The position numbers and the translations under genes are program-made. From assembly GCA_018262795.1 (NCBI GenBank), contig JADFDM010000009.1:148692-212691 (forward strand): a DNA stretch of 64,000 nucleotides, read 5' to 3'. The notes under the pieces were generated by a model that did not search any database, was not told where the DNA came from, and was given only the letters and a program-made list of their open reading frames with translations. Positions 26,008 through 34,695 of this stretch are shown here, in pieces. Source of the stretch: Sphingobacteriales bacterium. Its GTDB lineage: Bacteria > Bacteroidota > Bacteroidia > Chitinophagales > LD1. Positions within the stretch are counted from its first letter, which is position 1; each line of letters starts with the position of its first letter.

Positions 26008-26499
26008 CTACTTCAGCTTTTTAAATTTCTTTAAAGCGCCTTTGGCGATGAGTTGGTTTATTTCAAGAGTCTCCTCTTTAAACCGGTTCCGATTACCGAG
26101 ATTATACATCTCGGTAATCGGATCGGTATCAATTAGCATTTTCATCATTTTATCGAGCGAAGGAGCCTTCTCTAACTTTGAATATTCTTCATAAGTCAAT
26201 TGGAGAAAGGCCGTGTGCGGAGTTACTCCGCGATTATCGAGCCACCAGCCTTTTGAAAGTGCTACGGGATAGGCGAATTGCCCTTTGTAATATACATCTT
26301 TGGGAGATGGATAAGCAACGATTGCAGTGCCTTCTTCATTGAGTGTGACCGGTACATTTTTACTGTAATCCGCTTTCATTTTGTAAATGATAGTCGGCTC
26401 ACCGGTGTAACTAATTTCTCCCGCTACTTTACTGGACGATTGGCAACCGGCCGAAGCAATGAGACTAAAAAGCACTGACAATCGAATGATTGAATTCAT
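26008..26499 (-). CDS. Lipoprotein of unknown function downstream of the C10 peptidase
   Basis: 163 residues with a lipoprotein signal (LFSLIASAGCQ, Cys19). The mature region has YTGEPTIIYKMKADYSKNVPVTLNEEGTAIVAYPSPKDVYYKGQFAYPVALSKGWWLDNRGV and a Lys-rich helical end, resembling a conserved Bacteroidota family without known function. It starts 10 nt after the stop of the C10 peptidase gene, so the two form an operon. In other C10 peptidase operons small proteins encoded next to the protease act as inhibitors; that role here is only a guess from position. Confidence 0.8.
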   Translation of the reverse strand: MNSIIRLSVLFSLIASAGCQSSSKVAGEISYTGEPTIIYKMKADYSKNVPVTLNEEGTAIVAYPSPKDVYYKGQFAYPVALSKGWWLDNRGVTPHTAFLQLTYEEYSKLEKAPSLDKMMKMLIDTDPITEMYNLGNRNRFKEETLEINQLIAKGALKKFKKLK

Positions 26500-26509
26500 C
26501 TCTCTGAAA

Positions 26510-29116
26510 TTATTGTTTAACGATTTTGGCTTGGCCGGTTTTGTTAGCAGCTTTCAACTGTACCGTATAAATACCCGATGCGAGAGCGCTGATGTTCACC
26601 TTTATCGGATCAATGGTGGCGGTTCCCTCTTGGTTCATCACCATCTGCCCCACCTGATTAAATACAGATAGGTGGTAGCTTCCTTGCAGTTCACCGGCAT
26701 CTATCCAAACTTTATCAGCAGCCGGGTTGGGAAATACTTTTACTTGTGTCAGTTCAGTTTCATCAATGCCTACGTTGGCTCCGCGAGCTATATTCAAGTC
26801 CAGCAAATAATCACCGGTGGTTCCGGTAAAGTAATCCGATACAAAGAAGGTTACCGTTCCTCCGTTTTGCACTACAATGGTGCCCGGCATTATATCATCA
26901 TACGAATCGCTCCAACTGCCTCCATTCACTGCATAGCTAAACTGCACATCGTTGCTATAGCTGTTTCCATTGCCACTGTTGTAGCTGTCGTGTACTCGTG
27001 CGCTGATAGCGTAATTGGTGCCTGAAGGCAGGTTTACACTGTAATAATCATAATCATTACCCACGTGTTGGTTCGATCCCGGAGTAGTAACACTGGCATT
27101 GTTGCCGCTGAAGTTAGCCGTGAGCGGATAAGCGCTGTTTGCATCGTTATTGCTCTCATATATATCGGGGCTAAGGGTGGCACCAGTAATGGTAATCTCA
27201 AAAGGATTGGGGTAACTGGTAGTATATACCAAAGGCCAGTTTGAGTTATCGGTAGAACTGAAGAAAGCGACATAATATGTGCCGGGAGCTACATTCAGAC
27301 CACTGGTAGAAAACTGCTTCGTGTAATAATACCCGGCCTGCATACTGACTCCAGATAGTTCCTGAATGTTTGTGACGAAAGTGCCATCTAAGTTAAAGAG
27401 GTCGGCACTTAGGTAGCCGGTAAAATTACTGCTTCCATAATTGGCAATGTCGGCACTGATGGTGAGTGCTTGATTCACTTTCGGTGCAGCCGGACTTACA
27501 CTTCCGGCACTGTACATTTGTATATCGTTCAGAGGACCTGTTACCGTAATACTCACCGGATTTACATAAGTAGTTGGGTTAATGAGGGAGTAGTTGTTAC
27601 TTCCGTTTTTGTAGAATATTCCGAGGATGTAATTCCCAGGCACTACATCCAGCGAGTTGATGGTGAATGTAACGTTGTAGTACATGCCCGCCTGTGCGGT
27701 TTGGCCGGTGAACTCCTGTATAAAATCAACAAACACTCCTTTGTCGTTAAAGATAGCCGCAGCAAAGTCACCCGTAAAGTCGGAGGTACCTCCGTTGGCG
27801 ATGGTAGCATATACGCTGAATTGGCTGCCTGACTGCACCGGGTTGGCACTTACCGTTGTAGCCGCATATAGTTGTATTCCATCTTGGTTCACAGTTCCGC
27901 CACCGCCTCCACCACCGCCACCGTTCAGTGGTTTAATACCGATTACTGCTTGTTGACTGCTGTTAAATCCTCCGGTTCCGCCACCGGCTCCCAGTGAAGT
28001 GGGGTCGAGGTTGTTTAAAGAGAAGAAGCCATCACTGTTTCCACCCCAGCCCCAATTCTGGTGGAAGTAATTGTTTTGGTCGTAGCCATCGCATACCCAA
28101 GTATGTCCGCCACCATTTCCAAATCCCGCATACTGCACGGGGCGACCGTTATCCATCTCTGTTTTCAAAAGACTTATCCAGTTGGCATCCGAATAATTTT
28201 GACGAACTACTCCTTGCAGCGTTGCCGGATCGTAACCGAAATAAGTTTTGTAGGAATACTCAGCACAAGCCTGTACCGGTGATTCACTGGCTACTACATA
28301 CGCAGAACTGCCCCCCGTAGCACCTACACCGTAGTGCATATCTACTGATACTCCGCAATGATACATCAGCGTGGATACCGCGCTATTGGCCGAAGAAAGT
28401 TGATTGTCCATTTGCGCCCACTGATAGGTAGTGCTGCCAAAGTTGGCCGACTGTGAACCGTAATTTTGGTCGTTGTAGGAATGGAAGCCCGTACCTTGAG
28501 TCGGGTAATTCCAAAATTTCATGATTTGCGCCATCGCTGTAGCTACGCAACCGGTAACTGTTCTTTCCCCATAATTATTATCGTAAGGGCACATGGCATT
28601 CTCGTTAGGCGACTGGTTCCATTTTGTTGTGCAGAGTGGGGTTACCGCATTGGTGCCGCGGGAGGAGGAAGCACTGAAATCTCCGCTGGTGTAATCGGCC
28701 CACATCCTTGTTATTTCGGGAGTGGTCTCCGTTACATTTTCCTTCACATATACAATTTGCTTTTCGTAGTTATCCATCCATTTTTTTAGTGATGGAGGAA
28801 GATCGCTCAAGGTGTAAGTGCTGCTCTCGCTGTAGCCTAACACCGGTTGCACGAGGTCATCGCCCGAAATAATAATGAAGCCGTGGTTATTAACATCGAA
28901 AACATAATAAACCGGACGGTCATCGCTACTACGGCCAACCCCTGCATGAGTGCGGCATTCATATACTAGTTGGATGTGGTCCACCGGTGTCGGTTGGAGG
29001 GTCGCCTGTTGGTAGAAGTTCTTTGCTAATTGTAAAGCCTGATTCTTATCTACATCTTTTGAAAAGAGCAGTGCAAAGAAGAACAGTGCGCTTAGGGAAA
29101 GGGAAAATTTTTTCAT
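26510..29116 (-). CDS. C10 family (streptopain-like) cysteine peptidase with T9SS sorting domain
   Basis: 868 residues. Order: export signal (about 1-20), Spi-type prodomain (about 25-150), C10 catalytic domain with C190 (GERTVTGCVATAMAQIM) and H338 (GGGHTWVCDGYD), a Gly-rich linker, two related Ig-like repeats (DGIQLYAATTVSANPVQSGSQFSV and NDIQMYSAGSVSPAAPKVNQALTI), a region with ESNNDANSAYPL typical of PPC-like domains, and a C-terminal sorting domain (VKVFPNPAADKVWIDAG...IYTVQLKA). It is presumably secreted through T9SS and activated by removal of the prodomain. An upstream in-frame ATG (29173) would add 19 non-signal residues, so ATG 29116 is used. Confidence 0.93.
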   Translation of the reverse strand: MKKFSLSLSALFFFALLFSKDVDKNQALQLAKNFYQQATLQPTPVDHIQLVYECRTHAGVGRSSDDRPVYYVFDVNNHGFIIISGDDLVQPVLGYSESSTYTLSDLPPSLKKWMDNYEKQIVYVKENVTETTPEITRMWADYTSGDFSASSSRGTNAVTPLCTTKWNQSPNENAMCPYDNNYGERTVTGCVATAMAQIMKFWNYPTQGTGFHSYNDQNYGSQSANFGSTTYQWAQMDNQLSSANSAVSTLMYHCGVSVDMHYGVGATGGSSAYVVASESPVQACAEYSYKTYFGYDPATLQGVVRQNYSDANWISLLKTEMDNGRPVQYAGFGNGGGHTWVCDGYDQNNYFHQNWGWGGNSDGFFSLNNLDPTSLGAGGGTGGFNSSQQAVIGIKPLNGGGGGGGGGTVNQDGIQLYAATTVSANPVQSGSQFSVYATIANGGTSDFTGDFAAAIFNDKGVFVDFIQEFTGQTAQAGMYYNVTFTINSLDVVPGNYILGIFYKNGSNNYSLINPTTYVNPVSITVTGPLNDIQMYSAGSVSPAAPKVNQALTISADIANYGSSNFTGYLSADLFNLDGTFVTNIQELSGVSMQAGYYYTKQFSTSGLNVAPGTYYVAFFSSTDNSNWPLVYTTSYPNPFEITITGATLSPDIYESNNDANSAYPLTANFSGNNASVTTPGSNQHVGNDYDYYSVNLPSGTNYAISARVHDSYNSGNGNSYSNDVQFSYAVNGGSWSDSYDDIMPGTIVVQNGGTVTFFVSDYFTGTTGDYLLDLNIARGANVGIDETELTQVKVFPNPAADKVWIDAGELQGSYHLSVFNQVGQMVMNQEGTATIDPIKVNISALASGIYTVQLKAANKTGQAKIVKQ

Positions 29117-29153
29117 AATCGGAACATTTTTGTGTTGGTGGATTAATTGATCG

Positions 29154-29161
29154 CAAATGTA
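29154..29161 (-). promoter_or_regulatory. -7 promoter box (TACATTTG) of the C10 peptidase operon
   Basis: Exact TAnnTTTG on the minus strand, 37 nt upstream of the ATG at 29116. No clear -33 TTG. Confidence 0.45.
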
Positions 29162-29337
29162 TTCGCTGAGCATCGTGCGGCTTATCCCTACATTGGGGGA
29201 TATATTGCCTTTATTTTGTCGAAAGGTTGTTCATACGCGCCACACAAACTTCAGATAATGCTTAAATATAGTAAGAATCTCTATTGATAGGCAGAAAAGA
29301 AACACATTCTTTTTCAAATCATAGTTCCCGAGAGTGG

Positions 29338-29353
29338 AGGGTTGGCCAACCCT
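29338..29353. repeat. 16-bp perfect palindrome at the TPR gene stop
   Basis: AGGGTTGGCCAACCCT, fully self-complementary without a loop, ending in the first base of the TPR gene stop codon. It could be a protein-binding site or part of a weak terminator; there is no T-run. Confidence 0.6.
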
Positions 29354-30207
29354 TATTTGCTCAGTTCTAGCATTCTGTTTAAGCGTGCTTTTTCATTCAG
29401 CGAAAGCCAAGCATCTTCGACAAGGGTATTATAGGCAAATCGGAAATACATTTTGTGCACCTCTTCGCCTTTGACAAGGTAAAGTTCTGCTAACTCCTCA
29501 TACACATATCCATCCGGACGATCGCTGTTCACCATCTCTTCCAGCAAGCCTAACTGGATGGTAATAGCCTGTTCTATTTTGTTCAATGCTCTCAACGTGC
29601 GGCCTACACACCACTTGGCAATAAATATTTCTCGCTCCGATTGTTTCCCTTCTCTCCATTTGAGTGCGCGCAAAAAAATGCTAAGGGCCTTTTCGTATTC
29701 TTCTTTATCGAAGTACGCCCAAGCAAGATTATTATACAATGCGCCTAACCAATTTTTAGCAGGTGGCTCTACCGAAGTTTCTGCTTTCAGCACGGCTTCT
29801 TCATTCAGTGCAATGGCTTGTGCTGTAGGTGCGGCAATGGCCAGCATGTGAAGCGCGTCCAGGGTGTAAAAATCTTCCTCTAACTCCTCGGCCATCGCTT
29901 TTGCCCTCTCAAATTCTATTCTTGCCTCTACCTTTTTCCCGGATGCTTGAAACGTTCGTCCCCTTTCTAAATGATAGCGCACATGCGCCACTTCTGTTGT
30001 TGCCGGGAGTTGTTGCTCTACCTCATTCAAGAGATCATGTGCTTCGTCAAACATTTGGCGGAGGCTGTAAGTGCGCGCTATCTGAGTATTTAATTGAAGA
30101 AACCCGGATCGGTTTTTCTCCATCGAATAATCGGGCAATACCTCTCTGAATTTTATTTCAGTGGTTGCGGGATCGTTGTAGTTCCAAAGTTTATCGAATG
30201 CCTGCAT
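29353..30207 (-). CDS. Tetratricopeptide-repeat protein
   Basis: 284 residues of paired helices. Clear TPR units include LNTQIARTYSLRQMFDEAHDLLNEVEQQLP, VRYHLERGRTFQASGKKVEARIEFERAKAMAEEL and ALYNNLAWAYFDKEEYEKALSIFLRALKWRE. No signal peptide from ATG 30207 (MQAFDKLWNYNDPATTEIKF), so it is cytosolic and probably a protein-interaction scaffold. The frame continues upstream to 30357, but that stretch reads as translated promoter DNA. Function not known. Confidence 0.85.
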   Translation of the reverse strand: MQAFDKLWNYNDPATTEIKFREVLPDYSMEKNRSGFLQLNTQIARTYSLRQMFDEAHDLLNEVEQQLPATTEVAHVRYHLERGRTFQASGKKVEARIEFERAKAMAEELEEDFYTLDALHMLAIAAPTAQAIALNEEAVLKAETSVEPPAKNWLGALYNNLAWAYFDKEEYEKALSIFLRALKWREGKQSEREIFIAKWCVGRTLRALNKIEQAITIQLGLLEEMVNSDRPDGYVYEELAELYLVKGEEVHKMYFRFAYNTLVEDAWLSLNEKARLNRMLELSK

Positions 30208-30389
30208 GGATGGTGGTTTCAGTTGCTGTGATAGAGGGGAATAAAAGAAAATCGCGAATGTATTATTTACAACGGGGGATTTCAAAGAGGAGAAGAAGGT
30301 GGAATTGAAAATGAAAAGTAGAAAGTAAAGAGAACTAACATAGCTATAGCAGCCCAAATTAATCTATAATTATGGTCTGTGAATTCTGT

Positions 30390-30397
30390 TACTTTTG
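30390..30397 (+). promoter_or_regulatory. -7 promoter box (TACTTTTG) of the acidic protein-secG unit
   Basis: Exact TAnnTTTG, 17 nt upstream of the ATG at 30415. It shows that an in-frame GTG at 30379 is not the start. Confidence 0.45.
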
Positions 30398-30414
30398 TCG
30401 CCACATCTTCACCA

Positions 30415-31482
30415 ATGTTCCATCCACTAACACAGGATAATTTTAATGACTTGCTCAATCGGTTTTCTACTACAGAGTTGGAAGAAATGCTGAGCAAATA
30501 CCCATACTTGCATCAGGCTCATTTACTGTTGGCTAAAAAATATCAGGCCGAAAAAAATCCTGCCTTTGATGAGCAACTGCAATTAGCCGCCTTGTATGCT
30601 CAAGATCGGGAGTTGTTCTTCTCCTTGTTCAATGCGGAGGAAGTGGCAAAAGCTCGTCCGGTCATTGCTGATACTTTTGTTAAGGAAAAGGAAGAAGAGG
30701 TTTCGGAGATTCCCTTTACCGAACAAGAGGAGCCTGTAGAAAAGACAGAAGATGTAGTCGCTCCTTTAGTGGAACCTGAAAATCATATAACCCCGTTGAT
30801 AGAAGCGGGAACACAAATTCAAACCGAAGAAGCGCAAGAAATACAAGAGGGCATTCCTGCTACGGTCTTGGCCTATCAAGAGAGGGAAGAAGTGTTGCTT
30901 TCGAATGAAGACAGCACAGAGTCGAAGATTTCAGTAGTAGAGAAGGAAATAGAACATATTCAAGCAGAGGAGATAGTGAAGTTTCTTGAGCCTCTGGTAG
31001 CTGAGTTGGCACCTACTCAAAAAGAAGAGAAGGAGCAACAGCCTTTGTTGGAAATGGATCACACTTTTGAGGAGTGGTTGAAAGTCTTTTCAAAAATTCC
31101 CGAAGCCACCGAACCTACAAAAGCTGAGACAGCGGCAACGCTTGAACCGGACGCTCGAGCTGCGGAGTTGGATCAACTTATCCGGTCAAATGTTTCTGTC
31201 AATTATTTACATGAATTAGTGACAGAGGAAACTCATTATAGCCGCGGCTTAGATGATTTTATACAGGAACAGATCAAAAAAAGAAAGACCCATGACCGGA
31301 AAATGAGTAAGTCGGAAAATGAGATGGATCCCGAAATGGTAACCGAAACGCTGGCTAAGTTGTACGAAGCGCAGAAGCGCTATTCTAAGGCGATAGCCGC
31401 CTACGAAATGCTGGCTTTGAAATTTCCCGAAAAAAATGATTTCTTTGCCGCCCGAATTACCGATCTTAAAAAAATGATTTAA
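30415..31482 (+). CDS. Acidic protein with TPR-like ends, upstream of secG
   Basis: 355 residues. The N-terminus (residues 1-60, MFHPLTQDNFNDLLNRFSTTELEEMLSKYPYLHQAHLLLAKKY) and the C-terminus (TETLAKLYEAQKRYSKAIAAYEMLALKFPEKNDFFAARITDLKK) are TPR-like helical segments. About 200 residues between them are Glu/Val-rich low complexity, probably disordered. No signal peptide. It ends 1 nt before the secG start. A TPR-like hypothetical gene before secG is a recurrent arrangement in Bacteroidota. Function unknown; a link to protein export is inferred from context only. Confidence 0.82.
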   Translation: MFHPLTQDNFNDLLNRFSTTELEEMLSKYPYLHQAHLLLAKKYQAEKNPAFDEQLQLAALYAQDRELFFSLFNAEEVAKARPVIADTFVKEKEEEVSEIPFTEQEEPVEKTEDVVAPLVEPENHITPLIEAGTQIQTEEAQEIQEGIPATVLAYQEREEVLLSNEDSTESKISVVEKEIEHIQAEEIVKFLEPLVAELAPTQKEEKEQQPLLEMDHTFEEWLKVFSKIPEATEPTKAETAATLEPDARAAELDQLIRSNVSVNYLHELVTEETHYSRGLDDFIQEQIKKRKTHDRKMSKSENEMDPEMVTETLAKLYEAQKRYSKAIAAYEMLALKFPEKNDFFAARITDLKKMI

Positions 31483-31483
31483 T

Positions 31484-31861
31484 ATGTACGTCTTCATCAC
31501 CATCCTTATCATTCTTATAGCTGTGCTGCTGGGCGCAGTGGTTCTTATACAAAATCCGAAAGGCGGAGGTCTGAGCGGTTCTTTTGGTGGTGTAAGCCAG
31601 CAAATACTCGGAGCGCGCAGGTCTTCTGATGTAATTGAAAAACTTACTTGGGGGTTTGCCGGTGCTTTACTCTTTTTGTGCGTGACTACTACTTTTTTTG
31701 TAGGTAGAAACAGCGCCTCTAAAACAGAGCAACTGCCTAAATCTGAAATTGAAGAGCAGCAAATGAAAAATGGCTTTAACGGAAATGTCCCTACTACCAA
31801 TCAAGGAATGGGAAATACCAACCAGCCGCAAGGTCAGCAGCCGGCTCCTGCTCAAAAATAA
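31484..31861 (+). CDS. secG: Preprotein translocase subunit SecG
   Basis: 125 residues with two membrane helices (about 2-22 and 53-75) around the conserved loop LIQNPKGGGLSGSFGG, then a Gln/Asn/Pro-rich tail. SecG is a small stimulatory subunit of the SecYEG channel. It is 1 nt downstream of the acidic TPR-like gene and is followed by a strong terminator. Confidence 0.93.
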   Translation: MYVFITILIILIAVLLGAVVLIQNPKGGGLSGSFGGVSQQILGARRSSDVIEKLTWGFAGALLFLCVTTTFFVGRNSASKTEQLPKSEIEEQQMKNGFNGNVPTTNQGMGNTNQPQGQQPAPAQK

Positions 31862-31888
31862 TTTGATTTAAACTTTTCCTATTTTCAC

Positions 31889-31914
31889 GGTCGCCAGTTG
31901 GCGACCTTTTTTTT
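31889..31914 (+). terminator. Intrinsic terminator after secG
   Basis: 7-bp stem GGTCGCC (31889-31895), loop AGTT, GGCGACC (31900-31906), followed by eight T. Confidence 0.92.
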
Positions 31915-31948
31915 ATTGAAAAGCACGGCTATATTTCTAAGAAAAAAA

Positions 31949-32287
31949 ATGACTATGCACATTGACGATAAGAACTGGACTTACAACGAGTTTCTAGCTT
32001 TTTTGATGATATACGCGGCAGAGATGAATTATGACCTTTCGCCAGAGGAAATTGATTTTATTAAGCAAAAGACCGGTATTGCCGATATTGATAAAATAAA
32101 AGATGCGGTTCATAATGCTTCGGATATTGAAGCCATCGAAGTGATTGAAGATTACCGCAAGCTTTATCTCCACTCTACAGAGCAAGAGCAAAAGGTTCGT
32201 CAGGATTTGGAGGAGCTTTTGAAAAGTCAGAACAACAACTCACAGTTCGAAAATGCATTGGTGCATATTCTGGAGCGAATCATCTAA
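31949..32287 (+). CDS. Small acidic helical protein, TerB-like length
   Basis: 112 residues from ATG 31949 (MTMHIDDKNWTYNEF). An upstream in-frame ATG (31898) would start inside the secG terminator and is rejected. The protein is all-helical and acidic (FLAFLMIYAAEMNYDLSPEEIDFIKQKTG...VIEDYRKLYLHSTEQEQKVRQDLEELL). The length and the acidic loop before a helix recall TerB-like proteins, but no metal-site signature is certain. Cytosolic. Function unknown. Confidence 0.78.
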   Translation: MTMHIDDKNWTYNEFLAFLMIYAAEMNYDLSPEEIDFIKQKTGIADIDKIKDAVHNASDIEAIEVIEDYRKLYLHSTEQEQKVRQDLEELLKSQNNNSQFENALVHILERII

Positions 32288-32444
32288 CACTATCTTGCAA
32301 ATAGATTTAGCCGGACACTCGCCTAATGTTGATAGTTGCCCGATAAAAACAACAGCGCGATGATGTTGGTTAGGCGACTATATTCCCGCAAAACTCTTCT
32401 CAATGGCATATAATCTAAAACAGGTAATTAAATCCCAATAGTGT

Positions 32445-33197
32445 ATGACCGCAGAACAATTAAATAAGGTTGCCAAAATCACTCTGATTTTTTGGCTCAT
32501 GAAGATTGTGGCGACTACACTTGGAGAAACGCTTGGTGATTTTATCGCCATGACTTTGAATTTGGGCTACACGGTGGGGATTGGCATAACGTTTCTGTTT
32601 TTTTTCATTGCATTGTTTGCCCAACTTTCTGTTACAAAATATATTCCTGTCGTTTACTGGTTAGTTATTATCAGCACCACCACATTAGGAACAGAAATAT
32701 CTGATTTCATTGACCGATCGTTGCATTGGGGCTACGCTACCGGTAGTCTGGTGCTGATTAGTGGTTTAATTCTCACTTTGTTCCTGTGGTTTCGCAAGTA
32801 TAAGAATCTGGAAGTGTTTCCGATTGCGGATAGGCAAAAAGAATTTTATTACTGGACTGCCATTCTATTCTCTAACAGTTTAGGAACAGCTTTTGGTGAT
32901 TTTTTGGGAGATAATTTAGGGTTGAGTTATTTGCACGGTGCTCTTGTAACCGGAGGAATTATTTTAATCGTGGTGGCACTGCATTACTTAACCAAGATCA
33001 ATCAAGTCATTTTATTTTGGGTAGCATTTATTTTTACGCGACCTTTTGGAGCCACTTTTGGTGATTACCTAACTAAGCCGTTGGAAAGTGGAGGGTTGCA
33101 CCTCGGCACTTTATATGCCTCTCTTGTTGCCGTAGGGGTAATGATTATTCTACTTTTTATTGCCTACCGTCAGCAAAGACTCAACGAGCATATTTAA
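32445..33197 (+). CDS. Membrane protein of four internal repeats (COG4705-like)
   Basis: 250 residues, about seven to eight membrane helices. Four internal repeats share a Gly-Asp core: TTLGETLGDFIAMTLNLGY, TTLGTEISDFIDRSLHWGY, NSLGTAFGDFLGDNLGLSY and RPFGATFGDYLTKPLESGG. This layout matches the uncharacterised COG4705 family of bacterial membrane proteins. The repeated Asp in membrane segments suggests a cation or metal path, which is inference. Upstream (32319-32377) an 8-bp inverted pair TCGCCTAA/TTAGGCGA flanks a 43-bp spacer. Confidence 0.85.
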   Translation: MTAEQLNKVAKITLIFWLMKIVATTLGETLGDFIAMTLNLGYTVGIGITFLFFFIALFAQLSVTKYIPVVYWLVIISTTTLGTEISDFIDRSLHWGYATGSLVLISGLILTLFLWFRKYKNLEVFPIADRQKEFYYWTAILFSNSLGTAFGDFLGDNLGLSYLHGALVTGGIILIVVALHYLTKINQVILFWVAFIFTRPFGATFGDYLTKPLESGGLHLGTLYASLVAVGVMIILLFIAYRQQRLNEHI

Positions 33198-33318
33198 CCG
33201 AACAGTCCGTTTCTGCCCCCCGCTTTCCGGTGAATGGAAAACATCTCCGGAAGAACTTTTGTTAAATCTACGAGCAGCAGTCAGGAAATGGCGAAGAATC
33301 CGTTTTAGTAGTTAATTT

Positions 33319-33353
33319 AGAAAAGAGATTCTTACTGATTTTTGAATCTTTTT
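33319..33353 (+). terminator. Weak terminator-like hairpin
   Basis: AGATTC, 12-nt loop, GAATCT followed by a T-run, located in the gap after the COG4705-like gene. The stem is AT-rich and short. Confidence 0.35.
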
Positions 33354-33405
33354 TAATTACAAACACGTTATTAATGTATTCTCCTCATCTGCGCTAATTC
33401 AAAAA

Positions 33406-33867
33406 ATGGAAAAAATCATTTCTACCATCGCTGTTTTCTTTGGCTCTATTGTAAAGTTCTCTGTATTCACACTCACCGCAATAGCCACTGACCTCGGTTT
33501 GGGCGGTTCCTTAGCAAATGTTATAGGAGGAATAATTGGTATCGTACTGTTTACCTACTTAGGTACGGTGATGCAGGAATATATGATTCGCAAATTTCCC
33601 AGAAGGTTTGCACGTAAGTTTACTCGCAGCAATAGATTTCTTGTAAAGGTGAAACAGAAATTTGGTTTGAATGGAATTGCCGTTCTTACTCCAATCATAC
33701 TTTCCATTCCGGTGGGAGTGTTGTTTGCGCTTACACTTACGCACGATAAAAAGAAAATCATGTTTACCATGATCACATCCATGCTTTTTTGGGCGATTGT
33801 TCTTTTTCTTCCCTACTACTTGTTTGATATCAACATTGTGGTTTGGATCAAAAGGATGTTTGCCTAA
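33406..33867 (+). CDS. Small membrane protein, possible small-multidrug-export family
   Basis: 153 residues, with three to four membrane helices: IAVFFGSIVKFSVFTLTAIA, GGIIGIVLFTYLGTVM, IAVLTPIILSIPVGVLFALTL and MFTMITSMLFWAIVLFLPYYLF, and a strongly basic loop between (RKFPRRFARKFTRSNRF). The G-x-x-x-LTP-x-x-LSIPVG segment recalls the small multi-drug export family (COG2426), but assignment is tentative. Its stop is 2 nt from the stop of the convergent methyltransferase gene. Confidence 0.78.
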   Translation: MEKIISTIAVFFGSIVKFSVFTLTAIATDLGLGGSLANVIGGIIGIVLFTYLGTVMQEYMIRKFPRRFARKFTRSNRFLVKVKQKFGLNGIAVLTPIILSIPVGVLFALTLTHDKKKIMFTMITSMLFWAIVLFLPYYLFDINIVVWIKRMFA

Positions 33868-33869
33868 GA

Positions 33870-34643
33870 TCAGTAGCGAAGCACAAAGTCTTCTTTCGCC
33901 AGTTTATCCTTTCTGAAAAAACATATTCCAAACTGAAACACGTCTATCGTTAAAGTGATTTGCGGATGTGCTTTGATTTCATTCCAAGCATTGGTCATTT
34001 CTTCATTCCAGTATATATCATCGAACACGAAAACAGTTTTCTCATTTATTTTTTCTAAGCAAGCATGGAAATAAGCGAGTGTTGATTTTTGAGTGTGATT
34101 GCCATCAAAGAAAACCATATCTAATGAATTGAATTGAGGGAGCACCTGCGGGAGCGATGAGCCAAATTCTCCCGTAATGATTTCAATATTGGTCAGTAAT
34201 AAGTGCCGATGATTTCTTCTCGCTACCTCTGCAATATCTTTTGAACCTTCTAATGAAATAATTTTTGCAGCGGGTTGACCGAGTGCCATGTAAGCCGCAC
34301 TCAATCCAATAGAAGTGCCTATTTCTAAAATTGTCTTCGGCTGACAATACTTTACAAGTGCAAATAACAATTGACCATATTGGTGGCGAACGGCTACCTG
34401 TTGTTCCAATCTACTTACTGTTATTTCTCTTTTGCTGCCGGTGCCGAAGTCATTTAGTTGAATCGCTTGCTCATTGGCTCTAAGCTCTGTGCGCAATTTC
34501 TGAATCGGTAATAATGTAGAATCATCAATGCCTTCGAGCGCGTGCAGATAAAACTGGTACACAAAAGGGGAGTGGAGATAATATTTTGATTTAGCGCGCC
34601 ACTGATAGGATAAGAATTTCTTGAAGCGGTAAATCAGCGACAT
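33870..34643 (-). CDS. Class I SAM-dependent methyltransferase (O-methyltransferase-like)
   Basis: 257 residues. SAM-binding motif I is TILEIGTSIGLSAAYMA, followed by IISLEGSKDIAEVARRN, IITGEFGSSLP and the catalytic-site-like DMVFFDGNHTQKSTLAYF and FVFDDIYWNEEM. This acidic DG-H and DD pattern is typical of class I O-methyltransferases acting on catechol-like or small substrates. The N-terminus (HSPFVYQFY) is a conserved Bacteroidota variant. Substrate unknown. It is divergent from the beta-barrel gene. Confidence 0.85.
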   Translation of the reverse strand: MSLIYRFKKFLSYQWRAKSKYYLHSPFVYQFYLHALEGIDDSTLLPIQKLRTELRANEQAIQLNDFGTGSKREITVSRLEQQVAVRHQYGQLLFALVKYCQPKTILEIGTSIGLSAAYMALGQPAAKIISLEGSKDIAEVARRNHRHLLLTNIEIITGEFGSSLPQVLPQFNSLDMVFFDGNHTQKSTLAYFHACLEKINEKTVFVFDDIYWNEEMTNAWNEIKAHPQITLTIDVFQFGICFFRKDKLAKEDFVLRY

Positions 34644-34655
34644 GGAATGTTCGGG

Positions 34656-34663
34656 TAACTTTG
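34656..34663 (+). promoter_or_regulatory. -7 promoter box (TAACTTTG) of the outer-membrane barrel gene
   Basis: Exact TAnnTTTG, 32 nt before the ATG at 34696, within the 52-bp divergent intergenic region. Confidence 0.45.
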
Positions 34664-34695
34664 TGAAATTTACGAAAGCAAATAAGAACTAAAAT

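Noticed and set aside
31249..31800. 183-codon antisense frame over secG and its upstream gene
   Set aside because: It covers two real genes, including the conserved SecG, and has no protein-like features.
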